Below are positions 51,026 to 59,947 of a DNA stretch of 64,000 bases, one piece after another. Below the pieces are notes generated by a model that had not been told where the DNA came from, made no database searches, and saw only the letters and a program-made list of their open reading frames with translations. Made by a program: the position numbers and the translations under genes. Source of the DNA: Desulfobacterium sp. (lineage in GTDB: Bacteria > Desulfobacterota > Desulfobacteria > Desulfobacterales > Desulfobacteraceae). The DNA lies in assembly GCA_030145245.1 (NCBI GenBank), contig JAQYWC010000011.1:111155-175154 (forward strand), in the 5' to 3' direction. The first letter of the stretch is position 1; the number at the start of each line of letters is the position of its first letter.

Positions 51026-51973
51026 TTACTTGATAAATTCGTCAGGATCTTCAGGCTTGAATGTATCCAGCGGCGGTCTCTGGTCAAGGGTCAGTCCTGC
51101 TTCCCATCCATAGATCTCAAAGCTGTCCTTCACAAGTTTCCTTGTGAAGTCTCTGACCTTGATGTCCATGGGACAGGCATCTTCACAGGCGCCGCAGTCG
51201 GTGCAGCGGCCTGCGCAGTGGTAAGCCCGGAGGAAGTGGAATGTCCGTATATCTGTGGGGTCCTGTCCCTTTCCAACCCACTGGGGATTGGATTCATCCA
51301 CAAAGCAGGTGGGGCAGTAGCACAGGGGACAGGCATTCCTGCAGGCGTAACAGCGGATGCAGCCGGAAAGCAGGTTCTCGAAGTGGTTCCACTTCTCGTC
51401 CGCATCCATGGCCTCAATGGCCTTGACATCCTTGAAGGGATCCTCGAGCTCCTGCTCAACCACAGGTTCTGCAACCAGGTCGTCATGGATCACAGGATTG
51501 CGGTGCATGCAGGTCTGGCAGTTGCCCCTGAGATAGTCCTGTTTTTCGATGGTGAGCTCCTTGGCGGCGGTTTTGACCAGGATGGCGTCCCCTTCCTCCT
51601 TGAACTCCGTGATCTCATCTTCGAACAGGCCGCGGATCTTATTCTTGTCAACCATACCGGTACAGGGCACACCGATGATATGGAGCTGATCCCTTGAGAT
51701 CTTGTTCTCGATGATATGGTTGACAATGCTTCTGGAATCACAGCCCTTGGCGATGATACCTATTTTTTCCTTCTTATTGGTGAGGTAGTTGGTCAGGTTG
51801 AGACTGCAGTTGACGTCCCAGACAAACCCTTCCGCCTCTTCAGGGGTTCTTGCAATACCGGGTGCGGTAGCCATGGGGACGGTTCCTTCTTTGAAACCGA
51901 TGACCAGGTCGACCTTGCCCTCCCTTAACAGGTTTGAGGCCAGCTCCCTGATTTTTTCCGTATATGTGTTCAT
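51026..51973 (-). CDS. flxC: FrhB/FdhB-like 4Fe-4S subunit (FlxC-like)
   Basis: The 315-aa protein has an N-terminal FrhB/FdhB-like region (IGIIAKGCDSRSIVNHIIENKI, LHIIGVPCTGMVDKNKI) and two 4Fe-4S motifs (CIRCYACRNACPLCYCPTC near residue 210 and CTDCGACEDACPMDI near 265), plus a single CQTC. It links FlxB and the MvhD/HdrA core. It begins 13 bases after mvhD, with GGGGA upstream. Confidence 0.8.
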   Translation of the reverse strand: MNTYTEKIRELASNLLREGKVDLVIGFKEGTVPMATAPGIARTPEEAEGFVWDVNCSLNLTNYLTNKKEKIGIIAKGCDSRSIVNHIIENKISRDQLHIIGVPCTGMVDKNKIRGLFEDEITEFKEEGDAILVKTAAKELTIEKQDYLRGNCQTCMHRNPVIHDDLVAEPVVEQELEDPFKDVKAIEAMDADEKWNHFENLLSGCIRCYACRNACPLCYCPTCFVDESNPQWVGKGQDPTDIRTFHFLRAYHCAGRCTDCGACEDACPMDIKVRDFTRKLVKDSFEIYGWEAGLTLDQRPPLDTFKPEDPDEFIK

Positions 51974-51986
51974 TGTAGCTATCCCC

Positions 51987-52409
51987 TTAACCCGCGTTTT
52001 TTACAAGTTTATGGTTGGGCCCAAGGGCGTTGACCGCCTCGCTGACCTTTGTGACAACATCCACAAATTTGGTTGCTTCTGCCGAGGAGATCCAGGAGAA
52101 GTGGAGCCTGTCCTTTTCAATTCCCATGTGCTCAAGTAGATTTCCCATGAGGGCGAACTTTCTGCGTGCGTAATAATTACCTTCCAGGTAATGGCATTCT
52201 CCGGGATGTCAACCGGAGACCCATACGCCGTCGGCGCCTTCCCTGAAAGCACTCAGGATGAATTTTGGGCTCATACGCCCGGAGCATGGTATCCGGATCA
52301 CCCGGACGTCGGCCGGGTACTGCATTCTGCTCACGCCGGCAAGATCGGCAGCACCATAGCTGCACCAGTTGCACAGGAAAGCGACAATTTTTGTCTTTTT
52401 TTCCGTCAT
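51987..52409 (-). CDS. mvhD: MvhD/FlxD electron-transfer protein with selenocysteine
   Basis: Translated with UGA at 52211-52209 as selenocysteine, this gives a 140-aa MvhD/FlpD-type protein. It begins [24 protein letters not shown], the family start with two Cys, and continues PCSGRMSP. Sec67 is in the motif [17 protein letters not shown], where most homologues have Cys in GCHPGDCHY. The family is homodimeric [2Fe-2S] protein passing electrons to HdrA. Without recoding the gene would stop after 66 residues, while all the downstream residues still match the family. A SECIS-like hairpin follows at 52192-52176. It lies 15 bases after hdrA. Confidence 0.93.
52176..52192 (-). promoter_or_regulatory. 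SECIS-like hairpin of mvhD
   Basis: On the transcript ATTACC and GGTAAT form a 6-bp stem with loop TGGAA, 16 bases after the UGA. Bacterial SECIS hairpins lie inside the coding sequence at about this distance, with G-rich small loops bound by SelB. It also lies within coding codons that fit the protein family. Confidence 0.6.
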
Positions 52410-52424
52410 TATTATATTTCTCCT

Positions 52425-55400
52425 TTATACTGCTTCATCCAGAGCAAATATCTGGGCAAATATCTGGTTCGTGTCAAACCCTTTGAGGTGGAGGGCACCG
52501 GACCTGCAGGAGGCCACACAGAGGCCGCATCCCTTGCAGAGAACCGGGTTGATCTCGGCTGTTCCCGCAAATCTGCCTTCCAGGGCAAAGCTTGGGGCAG
52601 AGTAGGGGCAGATGGAGACACACACGCCGCAGGAACTGCACGCCATGGGATCAACATTTGCCACGTTGCCGCTCATCTTGACCGTTTCCCTTGCAAGCAG
52701 GGTTACGGCCCGGGAGGCAGCAGCCTGTCCGTGGGCAATGGCCTCATCAACGGGTTTGGGATAGTGGGCAAGTCCGCAGAGGAACACGCCGTCCGTTGCA
52801 AACTCAGAGGGTCCGAGTTTTGCGTGGCGCTCAACAAAGAAGCCGTCCTCGTTCAAGGGTACCTTGAAGAAGTTGGCAAGGGTTTCATCCTTGTTGGGAA
52901 CGATGGCCGTGGCCAGGGTGAGGAGATCGGTCTCGATCTCAAGGGGGACACCCAGGACATGGTCGGTGACCGTTACCGAGAGGTGTTCCTCTCCAATGGA
53001 AACCACAGGTTTGTTGTCAAGGGAGTAGCGGATGAAGATGACGCCGGCCTCCCGGGCCTTCTGGTACTTGTACTCTCTCTCTCCATAGGTCCTGATATCC
53101 CGGTAGAGGATGTAGACATCCATTTCGGGATTGAGGGTCTTGAGCTCCAGGGCGTTGTCAATGGAGTGGGTACAGCAGACCCGTGAGCAGTAGGGACGGT
53201 CATTGTCCCTTGAGCCCACGCACTGGATGAATACAGCGGCGTTGGCTTCCTTGATGGAGGCATCCTTGTCGATGAACTTCCGGTCAAGCTCCAGGCTTGT
53301 TAGAATCCGGGGATCCTCGCCGTAGCAGTATTCTTTGGGTTTCAACCCGGTGGCACCCGTTGCAATGACGGCCACACCATGGTCGATGGTCTCGTTCTTG
53401 CCATTGGCGGTGAGGGTGGACTTGAAGTTACCCACAAATCCCTCAACATCATCCAGGGTGGTGTCCAGATGCAGGTGAACCCGCTCGTTGGTTTCAACCG
53501 ATGTCACAAGCTCTGAAAGCCCTTCCTGGATATCCTCTTCCTGGTAGGTCTTGTAGAGGTTGTTGGCCTGGCCGCCCAGCTTTGAATCTTTTTCAATCAG
53601 GTGAACTTCATATCCCTGGTCGGCAAGATTTTTAGCGCTGGTGATGCCGGCGATGCCGCCGCCGATGACCATGGCTGTCTGGTTGACCGTAAGCTCAGCT
53701 TCCTTCAGGGGCTCCATGAGGCCTACCTTGGAGACGGCCATGCGGACCAGATCCTTGGACTTCTCGGTGGCAAGCTCAGGGCTGTCCTTGTGAACCCAGG
53801 AAGCGTGGTTCCTGATGTTGGTCATCTCAAACAGGTACTTGTTGAGCCCGGCATTGATCAGGGTCTCCTGGAAGAGCGGCTCATGGGTCTTTGGCGTACA
53901 GGCCGCCACCACGATCCGGTTCAGGTTGTGCTCCTTGATGAGCTGGCTCATTGAGTCCTGGGTGTCCTGGGAACAGGTGTAAAGGCTGTCCGTGCAGTAC
54001 TCCACATAGGGAAGTGTTGCTGCATAGTCACGGACGCTCTCCACATCAACGGTTCCTGCGATGTTGGACCCGCATTTGCAGACAAATACGCCGATCCTGG
54101 GCCGCTCGCCAACGACATTGGTCTCAGGAATTACCTCTGCGGTTTTTGTCATGGTGTCACGGGCACTTGCCAGCATGGCGCCGGCCTCTGCTGCCGCAGC
54201 ACTTGAGTCAACAACCGCCTGGGGAATGTCCTTGGGGCCCTGGAAGGCGCCGGAGACAAAGATGCCCTTTCGGCTGGTTTCAACAGGTGCAAAGCTTGTT
54301 GTCTTTGCAAAGTTGCCCTCGGTGAGCTCGATATCGAGCCTTCCTGCAAGGTCAACCACTTCCGGGGTGATCTCAAGGCCGACCGAGAGAACGATCATGT
54401 CGAACTCTTCGGATTCCATGCCGCCCATCTCATTGACGTAGCGGACGTTGAGGTCGTCGGAGTCCATTACAGGGTTGACCGTATGGACCCGGCTTCTGAC
54501 AAAGCGGATGCCAAGCTCCTTGGCCCGGTTGTAGTACCGCTCAAAATCCTTGCCGTGGGTTCGCATGTCCATGTAGAAGATGGTGCACTCAAGATCGTCT
54601 CCTGCGTGCTCCTTGGCGATCACCGCCTCCTTCAGGGCGTACATGCAGCAGACCGATGAACAGTATTTATGGTCGCAACGGTTCATGTCCCTTGAGCCCA
54701 CGCACTGGAACCAGGCGATCTTCTTGGGCTCCTTGTGGTCGGAAAATCTTGTCAGATGTCCCTGGGTAGGGCCGGAAGCTGAGAGAATCCGCTCAAACTC
54801 CATTGCCGTCATCACATTGGGATGGTTGGCATACTGGTAGTTATCAAGACCGGAAGGATCAAAGGCTGCAAAACCCGGGGAGAGAATCACTGATCCTGCG
54901 GTGAAGGTCTCGGTGGAGGGTTTTTCAAAGTGCGACTCCAGGGTGAGGGCGCCGGCACCGCAGGCCTTTACACACTCATAGCATTCGCAGCAAACCATGC
55001 AGTTGAGGCACTTGTTGGCCTCGGTCAGGGCCTGCTCTTCGGTAAATCCCAGCTCAACCTCGTCAAAGCCGGCAAGGCGCTGCTCCATGGGCAGTCTTGC
55101 CATGGACTCGCGTTTAATCTTTTCTGCCTTGTCCGGAATCTTGTTGAAATCCTTCTGGGCGTACTCCACGGGCTCACGTCCTGCTGCCAGGTCGTCACCG
55201 TCAAGGTACCTCAGGATGGAGACACCGGCCTCGTTACCTGCTGCCACTGCATTGATGGCAATGGATGCACCGGTTTCTGCGTCACCACCGGCAAAGACCC
55301 CTTTTCTGCTGGTCTCAAAGGTGACTGAGTCAACGGCCAGGTCTCCCCATTTGTTGAGCTCGACACCGGATTTTACATCGATGCAGGATGCGTCCGTCTT

Positions 55401-56873
55401 CTGGCCGATGGCAGGGATGATGTAATCGGTATCAATTACAAAATCACTGTTTTCGACCGGAACAGGACGTCTTCGGCCACTGGCGTCGGGCTCACCAAGT
55501 TCCATTCTGAAGCATTTGATGCCAACGGTCTTGCCGTCCTTGCTGATCACTTCCTTGGGAGCGGTCAGGAACTCCATCTCAACGCCTTCTTCCAGGGCGT
55601 CTTCGATCTCTTCGTCCCGGGCGGGCATCTCGGCTTCGGTACGCCTGTAGAGGATGCTGACCTTGTCAGCCCCGATTCTAAGGGCTGTACGGGCGGCATC
55701 AATGGCAACATCACCGCCACCGATGATGACCACGTGGCCGGAAAGTTCCTTGAAATCTCCCAGGGCAACATCTTTCAGGAGTTTTACGCCGGAAAGCACT
55801 CCTTCGGACTCTTCGCCGGCAAGGCCCAGGGCCATGCCCTTGTGGCAGCCGATGGCAAGGTAGACGGACTTGAAGCCGTCTTCCATGAGGGAGTCGATGG
55901 TAAAGTCTTTACCAAGGGCCTTGTTGTACTGTATCTCGACCCCGAGGGTGTCGGTGATGTAGCCAACCTCTTTTTCAAGGATGGCCGGGGGCAGCCGGTA
56001 ATCCGGAATACCCACCTTGAGCATGCCGCCTGCTGCAGGAAGGGCCTCAAAGATGGTCGTCTTGACGCCAGCCCGTGCAAGATAAGCCGCAGCGGTCAGA
56101 CCTGCGGGGCCTGCGCCCACGATGGCAACCCGCTCATCCCTTGGGATGATTACCGGGGCATCGAGTTCGCTTGGATCCACCTGGTCTGCAATGAAACGCT
56201 TCAGGGTGCAGATGGAGATAGCTGACTCAACCTGCTCACGCCTGCACGCATCCTCACAGGGATGGGGGCAGACCCTGCCGATGGTTCCGGGCAGGGGAAG
56301 GTTGCGGTAGATGACCTCCAGGGCTTCCTTGTATTTCTTTTCACCTGCCAGGCTCACATAGGCGTGGGCATTGACGCTGTTGGGGCAGGCGTTGGTGCAG
56401 GGGGAGCGATCCTTCTTGGAGATGGAAAAGGCTCCCGGTACTGCCTGGGCATAGGGCTTGTAAGTGGCCTGCCTGTCTCCAAGGCCCTGTTCAAAAAGGC
56501 TTGGAAGGGTGACAGGGCAAGCTTCGGCACACTCGCCGCAGCCTGTGCACTTTGCCGTATCAATGTATCTGGGGGTTTTATCCAGGGTGATCTCGAAATT
56601 TCCAGCGTCCCCGGAGATGGTTTTTGTTTCGCTTAGGGTGTGTAACTCAATATTTAAATGCCGGCCGACCTCGACCAGTGTTGGTGAAATAATTCACATG
56701 GCACAGTCATTAGTGGGGAATGTCTTGTCGAGCTGGGACATTACACCACCAATGGACGGGCTTTTTTCAACCAAATGGACATAGTATCCGGAATTGGCAA
56801 GGTCAAGGGCAGATAGCATACCGGAAATACCGCCTCCGATTACCGCTACCGAGCCTGTTACGTTGTTGGTCAT
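52425..56873 (-). CDS. hdrA: Fused HdrA-GltD-HdrA electron-bifurcation subunit with selenocysteine
   Basis: With UGA 56696-56694 as Sec60, the product is 1482 aa. The start is ATG 56873. Domains: an HdrA FAD fold ([10 protein letters not shown] at 10-18), the cluster motif NDCAM-U-IISP where homologues have Cys; a ferredoxin motif [11 protein letters not shown] at 109-119; a GltD-like NAD(P)H/FAD domain ([11 protein letters not shown] near 250); the rest of the first HdrA ([10 protein letters not shown]); then a second HdrA module from about 950 ([10 protein letters not shown] near 1070) with two C-terminal 4Fe-4S motifs ([22 protein letters not shown]). HdrA is the flavin-based bifurcation subunit. 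The second HdrA copy lacks the NDCxxC cluster motif. It is first gene of the operon; no hdrBC follows. Confidence 0.92.
56661..56678 (-). promoter_or_regulatory. SECIS-like hairpin of hdrA
   Basis: On the transcript CTGGTC pairs with GGCCGG (two G-U pairs) around the loop GAGGTC, starting 15 bases after the UGA. The G-rich loop resembles the E. coli SECIS loop. Position is nearly the same as in mvhD. Confidence 0.6.
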
Positions 56874-56971
56874 ATTTTTTTTCTCCCATATTTAGTTGAT
56901 GAAAACTGTTCATCACTCAAATCCCATTTAAAAACTAAAAAACTTTTATTTTCATAGTCTTTATAATGTGT

Positions 56972-57000
56972 TACTTAGGTTCTTGAATAAACGATGTCAA
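56972..57000 (-). promoter_or_regulatory. Candidate promoter of the hdrA-flx operon
   Basis: On the minus strand TTGACA (57000-56995) is followed after 17 bases by TAAGTA (56977-56972), a weak -10. It lies about 100 bases before the hdrA ATG. No other good match is seen. Confidence 0.4.
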
Positions 57001-57151
57001 CACATTTGTGGCAGTAAATATCATCCTGGAAACGATAAAGCAAATTGTTTGCCGAATAGGCGGTTAGATTCCTGCGGCTTTTCTTTGCATAACGAATAGA
57101 GTTTTGGTTCATGCCCCCCCCCCTGGGGAGTGGCCGGAGATTTTGTGAAAC

Positions 57152-58072
57152 ATGAAAAATATGAAAAAAAAAATTATAGTTATATGCGGTCCCACGGGAA
57201 TCGGAAAGACAGGTTTTGCCATACAACTTGCAAAGAAGTTTGACACCGAGATCGTGGGGGGCGATTCCATGCAGATTTACCGCCACTTGGATATCGGCAC
57301 GGCCAAGCCCGACGCCCGGGAGCGTGCCATGGCCCGTCATCACATGGTAGATGTTGCGGACCCGGATGAGGATTTTGATGCGGCCAGGTTTGCCAGAATG
57401 GCCGACCAGATCATTGATGGTCTTGATGCGCAGGGTAAGACCGCCATTGTGGCCGGGGGGACGGGTTTCTACCTCAAGGCCCTTCTCCACGGGCTGTTCA
57501 GGGGCAGGGCCGCCAATCCCGAAGTGGTGGCAAATCTTGAGGCCGAGGCTGCAGACGGAACGGACCTCCATGCACGGCTCCAGGGGCTGGATCCTGCATC
57601 CGCCGCCCGGATTCATCCCAACGACCTGTTCCGGGTGGTTCGTGCCCTGGAGGTGGTTGAGACCACCGGCCGCCCCATTTCATCCTTACAGCAGGATCAC
57701 GGATTCGGGGAGGAGCGATACCAAAGTTTGAAATTCGGCCTTTACATGGATCGCGAAAAGCTGTACCAGAGGATAGAAAAAAGGGTGGACATCATGCTGG
57801 AACAGGGCCTGGTTGACGAGGTGCGCGGGCTTATTGACAGGGGGTATTCCCCGGATCTTAAATCCATGCAGTCCATTGGGTACCGGCACATGTGCGATTA
57901 CCTTTCCGGAAAGTTCACCTATGAAGATAGCGTCCGTCTTTTAAAAAGGGATACCCGGCGGTATGCAAAACGCCAGTTCACCTGGTTCAGACGGGAGAAG
58001 GAGATGGTGTGGCTCGAACCCGGTGAGACCGAACGGGCAGCAGACCTTGTGACTGAATTTTTAAAAAAGTAA
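57152..58072 (+). CDS. miaA: tRNA dimethylallyltransferase
   Basis: The 306-aa protein has the MiaA P loop GPTGIGKTGFA near residue 12, the substrate motif DSMQIYRHLDIGTAKPD near 37, HHMVDVADP, VAGGTGFYLKALLHG and a C-terminal RYAKRQFTWFRRE. It adds a dimethylallyl group to A37 of tRNAs that read UNN codons. Length is typical. It starts at ATG 57152; an in-frame ATG three codons later is also possible. Confidence 0.96.
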   Translation: MKNMKKKIIVICGPTGIGKTGFAIQLAKKFDTEIVGGDSMQIYRHLDIGTAKPDARERAMARHHMVDVADPDEDFDAARFARMADQIIDGLDAQGKTAIVAGGTGFYLKALLHGLFRGRAANPEVVANLEAEAADGTDLHARLQGLDPASAARIHPNDLFRVVRALEVVETTGRPISSLQQDHGFGEERYQSLKFGLYMDREKLYQRIEKRVDIMLEQGLVDEVRGLIDRGYSPDLKSMQSIGYRHMCDYLSGKFTYEDSVRLLKRDTRRYAKRQFTWFRREKEMVWLEPGETERAADLVTEFLKK

Positions 58073-58086
58073 GACCGGGGCCAGAT

Positions 58087-58260
58087 AGACGGGGTCAGTT
58101 TTTTGAGGCCCGACAGCCGGGGGGCAGGCTTTTTAATATAGACGGGGTCAGGCTTTTCTTATTGCCACTGATGCGGATTTTACCGCAAAAAAAATGACAA
58201 TAAGGAAAGCCTGACCCCAATATGATACGACAATAAGCTAATAAGCTAGGCCTGACCCCA
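58087..58260. repeat. Cluster of GGGGTCAGGC inverted repeats
   Basis: A pair of 21-base arms starting GGGGTCAGGC (58144-58164) and ending GCCTGACCCC (58198-58218), with one mismatch, encloses a GCGGATTTTACCGC hairpin. Further partial copies (GACGGGGTCAG near 58088, GCCTGACCCC near 58240-58259) surround it. It fills the space between miaA and the lipoprotein gene and looks like a REP-type dispersed repeat. It may also act as a terminator. Confidence 0.75.
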
Positions 58261-58294
58261 ATATAGATATGATCCCAATATAAATAGGATAAAT

Positions 58295-59947
58295 ATGAAA
58301 AACAGAGTTGTAGTATCAGTGGTGCTGGTTCTTGCATTTATGTTGACAGCCTGTGCCGGCAAAAAGAGCCTTCCCGGGCAGGACCGGACGGTGTTACCGC
58401 CGGTTGAGCAGTCGGAAGAAACGGTTGAACCGGTTCCGCCGGTTGAACCGGGGACGCCTGAAGTTGAAACGCTCCTGGATCTTGTCAAATCCCTTGAAGG
58501 GTCAGCCGATACTGTTGAGGTGCTTCGTCTTTACAATGCGGCCCTTAAGACAGCCTCCGCCGGGGAGATGCCAGGGGTGAAGGCCGATCTGAACCGGTTC
58601 CTCGTAAGTCTGGAGAGTGAGTCCCTTGCGGCAGTCCTTCAATTGGAAGGCGAGCAGATTCCAAGGGATGCCATGATGTACAGGCTCGGTCTCAATTACG
58701 CTACCCAAGGGGAAAAACAGCAAGCCGTTGACATGTTTTCCGCATTTGTCCAGGAATATCCCGACCATTCGGATGCCGACAACGCCCGGGAGATCATTCT
58801 GCTTCTCAGGGAGAATCTGTTCAAGAAAAGCACCGTGGGATGTCTGCTTCCCTTGTCCGGCAGGTTCAGCGTGTTCGGGGAGAGGGCTCTCAAGGGGATT
58901 GAGCTGGCTATCCGGGATCTTTCCGGGGAGTACAGTCAGAACATCAAGGTGATCATAAAGGATACCCGGTCTGAGGATGGGCGGGCCGCCCTGTGTGTGG
59001 ACGACCTTGCGGCCGAAAGGGTGGCAGGCATTGCAGGACCGATCATCACTGCGGGTTCGGCTGGTGTCAGGGCCCAGGAGCAGGGGGTTCCCCTGATTGC
59101 CCTTACCCAGAAGAGTCAGATCGCCCGGACGGGGGAGTATGTGTTTTCCAATTTCCTTACGCCTGAGATCCAGGCCCAGGCCCTTGCCTCTTACGCCACC
59201 CGGGTTCTTGGCGTGAAACGGTTTGCCATGCTCTACCCGGAAGACCGGTACGGCAGAACCTACATGAATCTTTTCTGGGACAGGGTTCGTGAGATGGGGG
59301 GAGAGGTTGTCGGTGCTGAGTCCTACGGCAACGATCAGACCGACTTCTCCGATGCCATTAAAAAGCTCACCGGACTCTATTACCCGGTGCCTGAAGATCT
59401 GAAACCCAAGGATGCGGTGAATCCCAGTGACATTGAAGCAGATGCAAAGGCTGAGAAAGAAGAGGAGCCCATTGTCGATTTTACCGCAGTCTTTATCCCG
59501 GATGCTCCCTCCAAGGTGGGAATGATTCTTCCCCAGCTCGCCTACCACGATGTCAATGGGTGTTACCTTCTCGGGACAAACATCTGGCACGATCCCATGC
59601 TCATCGACAACGCCAGGCGCTATGCGAAGAAAACAGTGATCACCGATGGTTTTTTTGTGGGAAGCCGCAATCCCGAAGCAAGGCGGTTTGCCGAAAATTT
59701 CCGGTCGCTCCATGGAAATTACCCCGGGTTTATCGAGGCTGCTGCCTATGACACCCTATGCATGATGGTCCGTACGGTCATGGAGCCGGGGGTTGACTCC
59801 CGCAGTGCCCTGAGGGAGGCCCTGGCGGGCAGGCGGGTTTATGAGGGGGTGACGGGCAGGACCCTTTTTGACCCCGATGGAAACGCCCAGAAGGAGCTTG
59901 TGTTCCTCACGGTCAAAAAGGGGGAGTTTGTTGAGATCACCCGTTGA
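58295..59947 (+). CDS. LpoA/LppC-like penicillin-binding-protein activator lipoprotein
   Basis: The 550-aa protein is a lipoprotein (signal peptide to MLTACAG, lipidated Cys near residue 21). Residues 40-170 are a helical TPR-like region. Residues 185-540 are a periplasmic type I ligand-binding domain (VGCLLPLSGRFSVFGERALKGIELA, then IAGPIITAGSAGVRAQEQGVPLIALTQ). The LppC/LpoA plan is TPR plus such a domain; LpoA activates PBP1A. A Pro/Glu-rich linker follows the Cys. Its stop overlaps the convergent pfk stop by 11 bases. Confidence 0.82.
   Translation: MKNRVVVSVVLVLAFMLTACAGKKSLPGQDRTVLPPVEQSEETVEPVPPVEPGTPEVETLLDLVKSLEGSADTVEVLRLYNAALKTASAGEMPGVKADLNRFLVSLESESLAAVLQLEGEQIPRDAMMYRLGLNYATQGEKQQAVDMFSAFVQEYPDHSDADNAREIILLLRENLFKKSTVGCLLPLSGRFSVFGERALKGIELAIRDLSGEYSQNIKVIIKDTRSEDGRAALCVDDLAAERVAGIAGPIITAGSAGVRAQEQGVPLIALTQKSQIARTGEYVFSNFLTPEIQAQALASYATRVLGVKRFAMLYPEDRYGRTYMNLFWDRVREMGGEVVGAESYGNDQTDFSDAIKKLTGLYYPVPEDLKPKDAVNPSDIEADAKAEKEEEPIVDFTAVFIPDAPSKVGMILPQLAYHDVNGCYLLGTNIWHDPMLIDNARRYAKKTVITDGFFVGSRNPEARRFAENFRSLHGNYPGFIEAAAYDTLCMMVRTVMEPGVDSRSALREALAGRRVYEGVTGRTLFDPDGNAQKELVFLTVKKGEFVEITR

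Noticed and set aside
52001..52252. Separate 83-codon gene downstream of a shortened mvhD
   Set aside because: It is in a different frame from the MvhD C-terminus; the true continuation runs through the TGA as selenocysteine.
52191..53186. Plus-strand 331-codon frame opposite the hdrA/mvhD junction
   Set aside because: It is antisense to two genes with intact family motifs and has no domain of its own.
52425..56357. A 1310-aa gene starting at 56357 as the complete hdrA
   Set aside because: The frame continues upstream with HdrA FAD and ferredoxin motifs and only one TGA at a conserved Cys site, so the start at 56873 with Sec60 is preferred.
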